Below the pieces are notes generated by a model. The model had not been told where the DNA came from and made no database searches. It saw only the letters and a list, made by a program, of their open reading frames with translations. A stretch of DNA of 64,000 bases, from NCBI RefSeq assembly GCF_033947565.1, contig NZ_JARPVX010000008.1, positions 43,351-107,350 on the forward strand, written 5' to 3'. Shown piece by piece: positions 25,153 to 33,776 of this stretch (its first letter is position 1; each line of letters opens with the position of its first letter). The DNA comes from Lichenihabitans sp033947565 (GTDB lineage Bacteria > Pseudomonadota > Alphaproteobacteria > Rhizobiales > Beijerinckiaceae). A program made the translations under genes and the position numbers.

Positions 25153-25719
25153 ATGCCCGACATGAACCCGGCCGCCGCCGCGTCGGCGCCGCCCCTGCCC
25201 CGCCCGCTTGTCCTCGTAGCCGCCGTGGCGCGCAACCGCATCATCGGCCGTGACGGCACCATGCCATGGCACCTGCCCGGCGACTTGGCGCAGTTCCGCG
25301 TTATCACCCTGGGCCATGCCCTGCTGATGGGCCGCAAAACCTTCGAGGCGATCGGCCGTCCCCTGCCGGGACGCTTGTCGACCGTGCTGACCAGCCGCGA
25401 CGGGTTCGCGGCACCCGGGGTCGCGGTGGCGCGAAGCCTGCCGGAAGCGATTGCCGCCACGGACCGGCAGAGCGCACTTCTGAACAGCGCCGCCGTCATG
25501 GTGATCGGCGGCGGCGCCGTTTACGCGGCCACGATCGGCTTGGCGTCCCGGCTGCTCATCACCGAGGTCGATGCCACGCCCGATGGGGATGCTCGCTTCC
25601 CGCCGATCGACACCGCGCTTTGGTGGCGGGCCGAAACCGGCCCCGTCACCCAAGGTCCCGACGACCAGCATGCCTACCGCTTCACCCGTTGGGAGCGGCG
25701 CCGGCCAGGCGTCGGATAA
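25153..25719 (+). CDS. folA: dihydrofolate reductase
   Basis: This 188-residue enzyme reduces dihydrofolate to tetrahydrofolate. Key parts are IIGRDGTMPWHLPGDLAQF (30-48), in which D44 is the equivalent of the catalytic acid, LMGRKTFEAIGRPLPGR (58-74) and VIGGGAVY (117-124) for NADPH. The first 15 residues are Ala/Pro-rich and not conserved, so the ATG at 25162 or later may be used. Pairing with thyX is notable because folA more often follows thyA, whose reaction generates dihydrofolate. Confidence 0.93.
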   Translation: MPDMNPAAAASAPPLPRPLVLVAAVARNRIIGRDGTMPWHLPGDLAQFRVITLGHALLMGRKTFEAIGRPLPGRLSTVLTSRDGFAAPGVAVARSLPEAIAATDRQSALLNSAAVMVIGGGAVYAATIGLASRLLITEVDATPDGDARFPPIDTALWWRAETGPVTQGPDDQHAYRFTRWERRRPGVG

Positions 25720-25825
25720 GGGCGCCTGACGCCCGATCAACACCACATTCGCACATTACGGCCTGTTCATCATTCCTGCGGTTTGCAGCAGCGCCCCTGC
25801 GAACCGATCGCCACGATCGAAGCCC

Positions 25826-27088
25826 ATGACCGAAATCGCTATGCCCACGCTTGCCGGTTCGCGGTCCGTGCCTCATCCCGGCATGGGGTTCGGGCAATTC
25901 GTGTCGCTGGTGGCCGCCTTGATGGCCATCAACGCCCTGGCGATCGACTCCATGCTGCCGGCGTTGCCCGCCATCGCGACGTCGCTTGGCATCCCGGCCG
26001 GCAACCAACAGCAATGGATCGTCACGGCCTACCTTCTGTCGTTCGGCGTCGCCCAGATCGTTTACGGGCCGCTGTCGGACCGCTTCGGCCGTCGGCCGGT
26101 GCTGATCGTCGGCCTGCTCATTTATTCGGCCACGAGCCTGCTGGCCGCCACGGCCTGGTCGTTCCAGACCTTGCTGATCGCCCGCGCCTTTCAGGGGATC
26201 GGCTCGGCCGCCACCCGGGTCCTGGTGGTGTCGATCGTGCGTGATTCCTATTCGGGCAATCAGATGGCCCGGGTGATGTCCCTCGCCTTCATCGTGTTCC
26301 TCGCGGTGCCGATCCTGGCGCCTTCGATCGGGCAGATCATCATGCTGGTTCTGCCGTGGCGGGGCATCTTCGCGGCGCTGGCGATCTTCGGCATCGGGGT
26401 GACGCTATGGGTCGCGTTCCGGCTGCCTGAAACGCTGCACGAAGAAGACAGGCTGCCGATCGCGCCGGGCCGCATCGTGTCGGCCTTCCGCATCAGCCTC
26501 ACGTCGCGGCCGGCGGTCGGCTACATGCTGGCCATGATGTTCATCATGGGTGGGCTGTTCGGCTTCATCAACTCGGCCCAGCAGATCTTCGTCACGACCT
26601 TCGGGGCGCCGCGGCTGTTCACGGTGTTGTTCGCCGGCATCGCCTTATTCATGGCCATGGCGTCGCTGTTGAACTCGCGCGTGGTCGGGCGCGTCGGCAC
26701 GCGCGGGGTGTCGCATGCGGCCCTGCTGGGCTTCATCGCGGTGGCGGGCGTCCATGTGGTGGTGGTGGTGAGCGGCCTCGAGTCGCTCGTCAGCTTTGCG
26801 GTGCTGCAGGCCCTGACGATGTTCTGCTTCGGGCTCGTCGCGTCCAACTTCGGGGCGCTCGCGATGGAGCCGCTCGGCCATGTGGCTGGCACCGCATCGT
26901 CGGTGCAGGGCTTCGTCACCACGGTCGGCGGTGCCGCCCTCGGCTTCCTGGTCGGCCAGCATTTCGACGGCACGACCCTGCCGCTCGAGATCGGCTTCCT
27001 CAGCTATGGCGTCCTGGGGCTCATCCTGGTGCTTTACGCCGAGCGGGGTCGGCTGTTCCGCCGGGCCGCCCAGCACAGGGCCATGTGA
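25826..27088 (+). CDS. MFS drug exporter of Bcr/CflA type
   Basis: This 420-residue major-facilitator transporter has twelve predicted helices. The first loop motif appears as GPLSDRFGRRPVLIVG (about 81-96). The opening IDSMLPALPAIATSLG segment (about 46-61) and the RAFQGIGSAATRVLVVSIVRD motif C-like stretch (about 123-143) are typical of the Bcr/CflA drug:proton antiporters. The substrate is unknown. It stands alone on the plus strand after folA, and no regulator is adjacent. Confidence 0.88.
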   Translation: MTEIAMPTLAGSRSVPHPGMGFGQFVSLVAALMAINALAIDSMLPALPAIATSLGIPAGNQQQWIVTAYLLSFGVAQIVYGPLSDRFGRRPVLIVGLLIYSATSLLAATAWSFQTLLIARAFQGIGSAATRVLVVSIVRDSYSGNQMARVMSLAFIVFLAVPILAPSIGQIIMLVLPWRGIFAALAIFGIGVTLWVAFRLPETLHEEDRLPIAPGRIVSAFRISLTSRPAVGYMLAMMFIMGGLFGFINSAQQIFVTTFGAPRLFTVLFAGIALFMAMASLLNSRVVGRVGTRGVSHAALLGFIAVAGVHVVVVVSGLESLVSFAVLQALTMFCFGLVASNFGALAMEPLGHVAGTASSVQGFVTTVGGAALGFLVGQHFDGTTLPLEIGFLSYGVLGLILVLYAERGRLFRRAAQHRAM

Positions 27089-27196
27089 GACCCTGGGCGT
27101 TGGCGAAGCGTCAACCGACCCGCTGAAGGAGGCTTGCATCCCGCCGGAAAACGATTGCCTAGTTGCGGGATCGTGTTGCGAATTCGGATCGAAGCC

Positions 27197-29581
27197 ATGG
27201 ATCGGCGCCCTCTCCTGGTCACGATGGTGTCGCTGCTGGCCCTGACCGGATGCAAGGAGAAGGTGTCGCCGGCCGAGGCCGCCGCCCAGCTCAAGGCAGC
27301 CCAGGTGGCCTATGAGGCCAAGGATTTTCCCGCCGCCTTGAAGGCGGTGCAATCCGCCCTGAAAGGCGATCCTCGCAGCGGCGACGCCCATTACCTCGCG
27401 GGCGAAATCCAGGAGGGCCTCGGCGACAAGAAGGCTGCTTTCGAGGAATATGCGCGAGCCGCGGTGCCGGACGCCAACAGCCTGAAGGCACAGCTCAAGG
27501 TCGCCCAGATCCTGATCGACGCCAAGCAGATCGACGCCGCCCTGGGCCGGATCAACAGCAGTCTCGGTTCCCATCCGAACGACCCCGACGTGCTGGCGCT
27601 CCGCGCCTTGGCAGAGCAGCGCCAGGGTAGCGCCGACAAGGCAAGGGCCGATGCCCAGGCTGCGCTTGGCCGTGCCCCCGGCCATGCCATGGCGAGCGCC
27701 GTGCTGGCCACGGATGCCCTCATGGCCAAGAACATCGACAAGGCTTCCGAGCTTCTGGCGACCGGCCTCAAGACCCATCCGGACGATCCGACCCTCATCC
27801 GCCTGAAGGCCGCGGCCTTGGCTGGGCAGAACAAGCCGGACGACGCCATCGCTCTTTACGCCGATATGGTGGCCCGAGACCCCGCCTCGCCCCAGAACCG
27901 TCTCGCCCTGGCGGAACTCGAGGCCGGAGCCGGCCGGACCGACGACGGCGAGCACGTTTTGCGCGACGGCGTCGCGCTGGCGCCCGACAAAACCGACATG
28001 CGGCTCGCGCTGCTGAGCTTCCTGGCCCGCCACCGCGATGCCGCGTCGGTCGATCGCGAATTGCTGGCCGCCATCGCGGCCCATCCGCAGGACAGCGGCT
28101 TCGATCTGCTGCGGGCAGACCAGATGCAGCGCGCCGGTCACACCGACGAGGCCGCAAGCACGCTGGCCACGGCGGTGACGCGCCTGGCCGACGGACCCGG
28201 CCGCCAAGCGGCGCAGCTGGCCCTCGCACGGCTCGATCTCGACCGGGGTGAGACGGAAGACGCTCGCAAGCTGCTGGAAGCCGTCCTGACCGCCAAACCC
28301 GACCAGGACGACGCGTTGTTGATGCGGGCCACGCTGGCGCTGCGGGCCGACGAGGCCGCCCGCGCGATCCCCGACCTGCTGGCGGTCGCGGGCCGTCAGC
28401 CGCGCAGCAGCCTCGCATTTTCGCTGCTGAGCGATGCCTATGTCCAGCAGGGCGACTTCGACAAGGCAACCGATGCGCTGAAGAAGGTCGCTTATTTCGA
28501 ACCGGCGAATTTCGTGGCGGCGCAGCGGCTGGCCGACCTTGGGCTGAAGGCCGGCAAGCCCGATGCCGCGAAGGCGGCCTTGGCCGACTTCATCGCCCGC
28601 AATCCTGACGCCATCGAGGCCCGGATCGCGGCGGTGCGCCTGGCCGAGCAAGCCAAGGACTGGGCCGGAGCGCAGGCTGTGATCGATGGTCTGCGCCGCC
28701 TGCCGAAGGCCGACCGAGTGTCGGCGCTGCTGAGCGCCGAGCTGCTCGAGGCCAAGAACCAGCCGGACCTCGCCATGGCGGCTTACGGCAAGCTTCTCGA
28801 TCCCGCGCCCGGGCGGCCGCTCGACCGCGACGCGCTGCAGGCCTATGGGCGCAGCGCGACGGCGGCCAAGCAGGGCGAAGCCGCCGTCGCCACCCTGGCA
28901 TCGCTGGCGGCGAAGCTCGACGGCAGCGATGCCGCCGCGGCCGACCTTGTGGTGTCGGCGCTTCGCCGCAGCCTCGGCCAAGCAGATCAGGCGATGGCAG
29001 CCGCTGCGGCCGCCATCGCGGCGGCGCCCAAGGAGGCCGGCGGCTATCTGGCGACGGCCGACCTGCAGCGCGACAACCTCGGCCAAGCCGTCGCGACGCT
29101 CAACGGGGGCCTCGCGGCCGGCGCCCCGGCCGAGCCGCTGCTGCTCACTCGAGGCTCGCTGCAGGACATCGCCAATGACCGGGATGCCGCCCTGGCGAGC
29201 TACAGCGACGCCTTGAAGAGCAATCCCCGATCGGTCGTGGCGGCAAACAACTATGCCAGCGTCCTGGCCGACCTGCGTCCCACCGATGGGGCGGCCCTGA
29301 AGCAAGCGCGCCAGCCCCTGCAGCGCTTCGCCGACGCCAACAATGGGGCGGTGCTCGACACGCTCGCCTGGCTCGACTACCGCCTGGGCGACTTTTCCGC
29401 CGCCAAGGGCCTGCTCATGCGTGCCAAGGCCGACGCCTCGCCGAACCCGCAGCTTCGCTACCATTACGGCGCCGTGCTGATCGCGCTCGGCGAGCGGCAG
29501 GCCGGCAAGTCGGCCGTGCGGGCCGCGCTCAGCCAACCGTTCCCCGGACATGACGAGGCGGCGCGTTTGCTGACCGAATGA
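27197..29581 (+). CDS. TPR-repeat lipoprotein
   Basis: This 794-residue protein starts with MDRRPLLVTMVSLLALTGC, a lipoprotein signal with lipobox LTGC, so it should be anchored in the envelope. The rest is an almost continuous series of tetratricopeptide-like helical pairs rich in Ala, Leu and Asp (for example the repeats ending GDPRSGDAHYLAGE and HPDDPTLIRLKAAAL). It resembles the PrsT-type TPR proteins linked to extracellular polymer secretion in other bacteria, but no PEP-CTERM or polymer genes are nearby. The ATG at 27197 was chosen because it gives the lipoprotein signal directly. A scaffold role is inferred from the repeats. Confidence 0.8.
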   Translation: MDRRPLLVTMVSLLALTGCKEKVSPAEAAAQLKAAQVAYEAKDFPAALKAVQSALKGDPRSGDAHYLAGEIQEGLGDKKAAFEEYARAAVPDANSLKAQLKVAQILIDAKQIDAALGRINSSLGSHPNDPDVLALRALAEQRQGSADKARADAQAALGRAPGHAMASAVLATDALMAKNIDKASELLATGLKTHPDDPTLIRLKAAALAGQNKPDDAIALYADMVARDPASPQNRLALAELEAGAGRTDDGEHVLRDGVALAPDKTDMRLALLSFLARHRDAASVDRELLAAIAAHPQDSGFDLLRADQMQRAGHTDEAASTLATAVTRLADGPGRQAAQLALARLDLDRGETEDARKLLEAVLTAKPDQDDALLMRATLALRADEAARAIPDLLAVAGRQPRSSLAFSLLSDAYVQQGDFDKATDALKKVAYFEPANFVAAQRLADLGLKAGKPDAAKAALADFIARNPDAIEARIAAVRLAEQAKDWAGAQAVIDGLRRLPKADRVSALLSAELLEAKNQPDLAMAAYGKLLDPAPGRPLDRDALQAYGRSATAAKQGEAAVATLASLAAKLDGSDAAAADLVVSALRRSLGQADQAMAAAAAAIAAAPKEAGGYLATADLQRDNLGQAVATLNGGLAAGAPAEPLLLTRGSLQDIANDRDAALASYSDALKSNPRSVVAANNYASVLADLRPTDGAALKQARQPLQRFADANNGAVLDTLAWLDYRLGDFSAAKGLLMRAKADASPNPQLRYHYGAVLIALGERQAGKSAVRAALSQPFPGHDEAARLLTE

Positions 29582-29696
29582 ACGAAGCTTGCATGACCGG
29601 AGTTTCATCAGCGTCCCAGTCGGGCATCTTGGAGGCCTGTGGCCACGCCCCATATTCTGCGCACCGGGCGCAGCCCAGCTTTCAGGGAGACCATCC

Positions 29697-30461
29697 ATGA
29701 CCCCCGACGAACGCCAGTTGCTTTCGGGCCTGTTCGACCGCATCCGCACCGCCGGCACCGGCCAGCAACGCGATCGCGATGCGGAAAGCTTCATCAGCGA
29801 TGCGGTGCGGCAGCAGCCCTATGCCCCCTATCTCCTGTCCCAGACCGTGATCGTCCAGGAACAAGCCCTGAAGGCCGCGAACGAGCGGCTGCAGCAGCTT
29901 GAGGCCAAGGTGCAGAGCCTCGAAAGCGGCCAGGGGCAGTCGCAGGGCGGCGGCGGTGGCGAAAGCTTCCTCGGCGGCATCGGTCGATCGATCTTCGGGG
30001 GCGGCGCATCGCAGCAACAGCCGCCCCGGTCAGCCCCGCCGGCTTATCCGCCGCAAGGCCAATACGCGCCGAACCAGCCGCAATATGCGCAACCCCAATA
30101 TGCCCAGCCTCAGGGCGGCCCATGGGGTGGTGCCCCGCAGGCGGCAGGCGGCGGCGGTGGCTTCCTGAAGGGCGCTCTTGGCATGGCGGCCGGCGTCGCC
30201 GGCGGCGCCCTGCTGGGCAACGCCGTGTCAGGCTTGTTCCAGGGCTCCCACAACCCGTTCGGCATCGCCTCCGGGATGGGCGGTATGGGGGGTGGCTTCG
30301 GCGGTGGCGGCGGCGAGACCATCGTCAACAACTATTACGAAGGCGACGGTCCGGGGAATGGCGGTGACCAGGGCGGCTTCGACAATTCCGCCGACTTCAG
30401 CGACGACGGCGGCTTCGATAATAGCGGCGGCGGTGGCGGGGACGACAGCTACAACGTTTGA
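29697..30461 (+). CDS. DUF2076 protein, Gly/Gln-rich
   Basis: This 254-residue protein matches DUF2076: it begins MTPDERQLLSGLFDRI and has the conserved DAVRQQPYAPYLLSQTVIVQE segment (about 39-59), then a short coiled coil. A Gln/Pro/Tyr-rich linker (QPQYAQPQYAQ) leads to one hydrophobic Gly/Ala-rich helix, FLKGALGMAAGVAGGALLGN (about 157-176), and a Gly/Asp-rich acidic end. AGGGAG lies upstream of the ATG at 29697. DUF2076 proteins are uncharacterised periplasmic or membrane-linked ligand-binding candidates. It follows the TPR lipoprotein by 115 bases. Confidence 0.8.
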   Translation: MTPDERQLLSGLFDRIRTAGTGQQRDRDAESFISDAVRQQPYAPYLLSQTVIVQEQALKAANERLQQLEAKVQSLESGQGQSQGGGGGESFLGGIGRSIFGGGASQQQPPRSAPPAYPPQGQYAPNQPQYAQPQYAQPQGGPWGGAPQAAGGGGGFLKGALGMAAGVAGGALLGNAVSGLFQGSHNPFGIASGMGGMGGGFGGGGGETIVNNYYEGDGPGNGGDQGGFDNSADFSDDGGFDNSGGGGGDDSYNV

Positions 30462-30464
30462 CCG

Positions 30465-31352
30465 TTACGACTGAACAAAGGCGTTCCGATCGCCCTGCAC
30501 GGCTTCCACGATGAAGTCGTGCAGGGCTCTGATGCGACCGAGGCCGCGCGTGTCCTCGTGTTCGACGATCCAGTAGGCGCGCGAAGCTTGGCGTTCGGCC
30601 AAAACAGGCCGCAGCTCCGCGTGTCGCCTGGCGATGAAGTGATGCACCACCCCGATGCCAAGTCCGGCTCGCACGGCTTCGAGCTGCCCAATGGCACTGG
30701 CGCATTGAAATCGCGTCGGCTGCCCGGCAAATAGCTCCCGAGCATAATCGAGCGCCGACGCATAGGCGTATTCTTCGACATAGCCGATCAGTCGATGCTG
30801 GGCGAGATCCTCGACCAGCATCGGCATCCCGTGGCGCGCGAGGTAATCCGCGGACGCGAACATGCCGATCGAATAATCGGTCAGCTTGCGCGTGACCAGG
30901 CGTCCGGCCTCCGGCTTATCCAGCACGATCGCGAGATCGACCTCGCGCTTCGCCAGGGGCACCACCTGGGGGCTTGGCACCAGCTGCACGGTGATGCCGG
31001 GGTGCCGTTCGGCGAAACGCGCGCAGGCGGGGGCCAGGTAATAGGTCGAGAACCCGTCGGGCGCCCCGATGCGAACGGTGCCGGATAATTCCACATCCGT
31101 GTCGGCCAGCACCGCCTGGGCCTGCAACAGGTTGGTTTCCATCGCCTCGGCGGCCGCCATCAGGCGCTGGCCGGCGGCCGTCAACCCGATGCCGGTGGTG
31201 CGCCGGTCGAACAAGCGTGCGTTGAGGGCGCGCTCGAGCGCCGTGATGCGCCGGTTGACGGTCGCGTGGTCCACCTTCAGCTGCCGGGCCGCGGCCACGA
31301 ACTGGCCGGCCCGGGCCGCCGCCAGGAAGACGCGCAGGTTGTCCCAATCCAT
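30465..31352 (-). CDS. LysR-family regulator
   Basis: This 295-residue regulator has an N-terminal LysR helix-turn-helix (DNLRVFLAAARAGQFVAAARQL, then DHATVNRRITALERAL, about 4-40) and a substrate-binding domain with the RIGAPDGFSTYYLAPA opening. It lies divergently from mmsA with 101 bases between starts, the classic arrangement for an activator of the neighbouring catabolic gene. The inducer might be a valine or methylmalonate-semialdehyde pathway intermediate, which is inference. The ATG at 31352 matches the family start; an upstream ATG adds 19 non-conserved residues. Confidence 0.88.
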   Translation of the reverse strand: MDWDNLRVFLAAARAGQFVAAARQLKVDHATVNRRITALERALNARLFDRRTTGIGLTAAGQRLMAAAEAMETNLLQAQAVLADTDVELSGTVRIGAPDGFSTYYLAPACARFAERHPGITVQLVPSPQVVPLAKREVDLAIVLDKPEAGRLVTRKLTDYSIGMFASADYLARHGMPMLVEDLAQHRLIGYVEEYAYASALDYARELFAGQPTRFQCASAIGQLEAVRAGLGIGVVHHFIARRHAELRPVLAERQASRAYWIVEHEDTRGLGRIRALHDFIVEAVQGDRNAFVQS

Positions 31353-31453
31353 CGAAGCCCATTCCTGCACATCGGTTGCGCGGAAGCGCGACTTGCTGTG
31401 CAAAAACATTCCCGGCTAGGTGCGAAACGTCAAGAAACTCTGGGAGGGCGCGC

Positions 31454-32947
31454 GTGACCCAATACGGACATTTCATCGGTGGCCAGCATGTGGCCGGCAC
31501 GTCCGGCCGCTTCGCCGACGTGTTCACCCCCATGACGGGCGAAGTGTCGGGGCGCGTGGCCCTGGCGAGCGCCGAGGAGGTGGATGCCGCCGTCGCGAAT
31601 TCCGCCAAGGCGCAGCGCGAGTGGGGCGCCGTCAACCCGCAGCGCCGTGCCCGCGTGATGATGCGGTTCCTGCAGCTCGTGCTCGACAACCAGAAGGCGC
31701 TCGCCGAGCTGCTGGCGCGCGAACACGGCAAGACCGTGCCCGACGCGCTCGGCGACATCCAGCGCGGCTACGAGGTGGTGGAATTCGCCTGCGGGGTGCC
31801 GCACCTGCTCAAGGGCGAGTTCACCGACGGCGCCGGCCCCGGCATCGACGCCTATTCGATGCGCCAGCCGCTGGGCGTCACGGCCGGCATCACGCCGTTC
31901 AATTTCCCGGCCATGATCCCGATGTGGAAATTCGCGCCCTCGATCGCCTGCGGCAATTCCTTTGTGCTGAAGCCGTCAGAGCGCGACCCGGGCGTGCCGA
32001 TGCGACTGGCCGAACTGATGCTCGAGGCCGGCGCCCCGGCGGGCGTGCTCAATGTCGTCAACGGCGACAAGGTCGCGGTCGACGCGCTGCTGGACAACCC
32101 CGACGTGAAGGCGATCGGTTTCGTCGGCTCGACACCCATCGCAGAATACATCTACGCCCGCGGTGCCGCGAACGGCAAACGCGTGCATGCCTTCGGCGGC
32201 GCCAAGAACCACATGGTCATCATGCCGGATGCCGACATGGACAAGACCGTCGATGCGCTGATCGGCGCCGGCTACGGCTCGGCCGGTCAGCGCTGCATGG
32301 CGATCTCGGTGGCGGTGCCGGTGGGTCAGGCGGCCGCCGACGCCCTGATGGAGAAGCTCATCCCCCGGGTGGAGGCGCTGCGCATCGGCCTGTCGACCGA
32401 TCCCTCGGCCGATTATGGTCCCCTCGTCACTCAAGCGGCGGTCGACCGCGTGCATCAATATTGCGACATCGGCATCGGGGAAGGCGCCGACCTCGTGGTG
32501 GATGGCCGCGGCTTTAAAATGCAAGGCTACGAGAAGGGCTTCTACGTCGGCTCCTGCCTGTTCGACAACGTCACCAAGGACATGCGGATCTACAAGGAGG
32601 AGATTTTCGGCCCGGTTCTGGCCGTGGTGCGGGCCAAAACCTACGAGGAAGGCCTCGCCCTCTGCAACGACCATGAATATGGCAACGGCACCGCGATCTT
32701 CACCCGCGACGGCGATGCCGCGCGCGATTTCGTCAGCCGCGTCCAGGTCGGCATGGTAGGGGTCAACGTGCCGATCCCGACGCCTCTGGCTTATTACAGC
32801 TTCGGAGGGTGGAAGCGCTCGGCCTTCGGCGACCTGAACCAGCACGGGCCCGATGCGGTGCGGTTCTACACCAAGACCAAGACTGTGACGGCGCGCTGGC
32901 CGTCCGGCGTCAAGGAAGGCGCCGAGTTCTCGATGCCGACGATGTGA
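31454..32947 (+). CDS. mmsA: CoA-acylating methylmalonate-semialdehyde dehydrogenase
   Basis: This 497-residue aldehyde dehydrogenase converts methylmalonate or malonate semialdehyde plus CoA to propionyl- or acetyl-CoA in valine, beta-alanine or inositol breakdown. The GTG at 31454 has GGGAGG six or seven bases upstream. Family marks are TPFNFPAMIPMWKF (147-160), GFVGSTPIAEYI (about 222-233), HAFGGAKNH (about 245-253) and the nucleophile C281 in GQRCMAIS. The Asn-His after GGAK, where most aldehyde dehydrogenases have the general-base Glu motif, is normal for MmsA, which uses CoA rather than water. A terminator follows. Confidence 0.93.
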   Translation: MTQYGHFIGGQHVAGTSGRFADVFTPMTGEVSGRVALASAEEVDAAVANSAKAQREWGAVNPQRRARVMMRFLQLVLDNQKALAELLAREHGKTVPDALGDIQRGYEVVEFACGVPHLLKGEFTDGAGPGIDAYSMRQPLGVTAGITPFNFPAMIPMWKFAPSIACGNSFVLKPSERDPGVPMRLAELMLEAGAPAGVLNVVNGDKVAVDALLDNPDVKAIGFVGSTPIAEYIYARGAANGKRVHAFGGAKNHMVIMPDADMDKTVDALIGAGYGSAGQRCMAISVAVPVGQAAADALMEKLIPRVEALRIGLSTDPSADYGPLVTQAAVDRVHQYCDIGIGEGADLVVDGRGFKMQGYEKGFYVGSCLFDNVTKDMRIYKEEIFGPVLAVVRAKTYEEGLALCNDHEYGNGTAIFTRDGDAARDFVSRVQVGMVGVNVPIPTPLAYYSFGGWKRSAFGDLNQHGPDAVRFYTKTKTVTARWPSGVKEGAEFSMPTM

Positions 32948-32976
32948 GGCGGATCACATCGTCACAGTGAGCAAGG

Positions 32977-33000
32977 AGCCGGCCGACAGGCCGGCTTTTT
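32977..33000 (+). terminator. intrinsic terminator after mmsA
   Basis: A perfect 8-base stem (AGCCGGCC at 32977-32984, GGCCGGCT at 32989-32996, loop GACA) runs directly into five T. It lies 30 bases past the mmsA stop. Confidence 0.88.
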
Positions 33001-33106
33001 CGTATTGCGAGGGATGAGCGCCCCGGCATGGCACCCGTGTCCGCACCAGGGAGACGGCAGCCGTCGAAGCCGTTAGGGTCACGGCATCATATCGGAGCGG
33101 CAGGGC

Positions 33107-33727
33107 ATGACAGCACGCCAATTGGTTCTCGCGGGCGTGGCCCTGCTCGGCATGGGATCGATGGTCGTGGCCGATCCCCTCACCTGCAAAACCTTCAAGG
33201 ATCGCCTCGGCGAAGCGCTGGTCGATGCCGCCGACCTCGGCAGCGAAGCGCCGGACTTCAAGGACAGCCGTTCGACCACGGAGGGCGGCAGCCATGCCAA
33301 TTGGACCACGAGTGCTCTCACGGGTTCGCTGGCCTGCGGCCCGGGCGACCGTTTTCAGGAATTCTACGTCAGTTTGACCGTAGCCAACCGCGATCGTTTC
33401 GCCGACCAGTTGAGGCGCCTCGTGGCGCTCGACGGGGCCGCGGTCTGCAGCGTGGCGGCCGGCAGCGCGGCGGCCTGCGGCGACACCGGCAAGCTGCTGG
33501 TGCAGGACGCCATGCAGCAGATGGGCGTCGGGTTCAAGCGCCGCGCAACCAATCCCAGCGGCACCAGCGACCGCCTGTTGTGGCCCGACCTGAAGCTCGA
33601 GATGACGGCGGCTCCGACGCTCATCACCTTCTCGATGGCGGTACCGGACGGCGCCACCCTGGCCGAGGCACGCCGCCCTTTGCCGGCCCTGGCTCTCCCA
33701 CCGGCAAACGTGGCCCCGACGCCTTAA
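33107..33727 (+). CDS. secreted protein, unknown
   Basis: I do not recognise this 206-residue protein. It begins with a signal peptide (MTARQLVLAGVALLGMGSMVVAD) with likely cleavage near residue 23. The mature part has four cysteines (TCKTF, LACGPG, VCSVAA, ACGDTG) that could form two disulfides, and ends in a Pro/Ala-rich tail. No enzyme motif is visible. It is flanked by terminators on both sides and so appears to be transcribed alone. Confidence 0.65.
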   Translation: MTARQLVLAGVALLGMGSMVVADPLTCKTFKDRLGEALVDAADLGSEAPDFKDSRSTTEGGSHANWTTSALTGSLACGPGDRFQEFYVSLTVANRDRFADQLRRLVALDGAAVCSVAAGSAAACGDTGKLLVQDAMQQMGVGFKRRATNPSGTSDRLLWPDLKLEMTAAPTLITFSMAVPDGATLAEARRPLPALALPPANVAPTP

Positions 33728-33730
33728 AAT

Positions 33731-33769
33731 CCAGCGAGGGCGAAGCGACCTCCGCTTCGCCCTCGCTGG
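33731..33769. terminator. long bidirectional terminator hairpin
   Basis: The 17-base perfect arms 33731-33747 and 33753-33769 enclose a 5-base loop, ACCTC. It sits between two convergent genes whose stops are at 33727 and 33777. On the minus strand the stem is followed by ATTTTAAG, on the plus strand by a mixed sequence, so it is stronger for the ABC operon. Confidence 0.75.
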
Positions 33770-33776
33770 CGCTGAA

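Noticed and set aside
26645..29794. A 1049-codon open frame on the minus strand
   Set aside because: It is antisense to the TPR lipoprotein gene; its sequence is rich in Arg, Gly, Gln and His, typical of a shadow frame in GC-rich DNA, and has no recognisable domain.
30040..30450. Repeated CAATATGC-like and glycine-codon-rich sequence
   Set aside because: These are low-complexity codons inside the DUF2076 gene (Gln/Tyr and Gly-rich protein segments), not a DNA repeat element or CRISPR.
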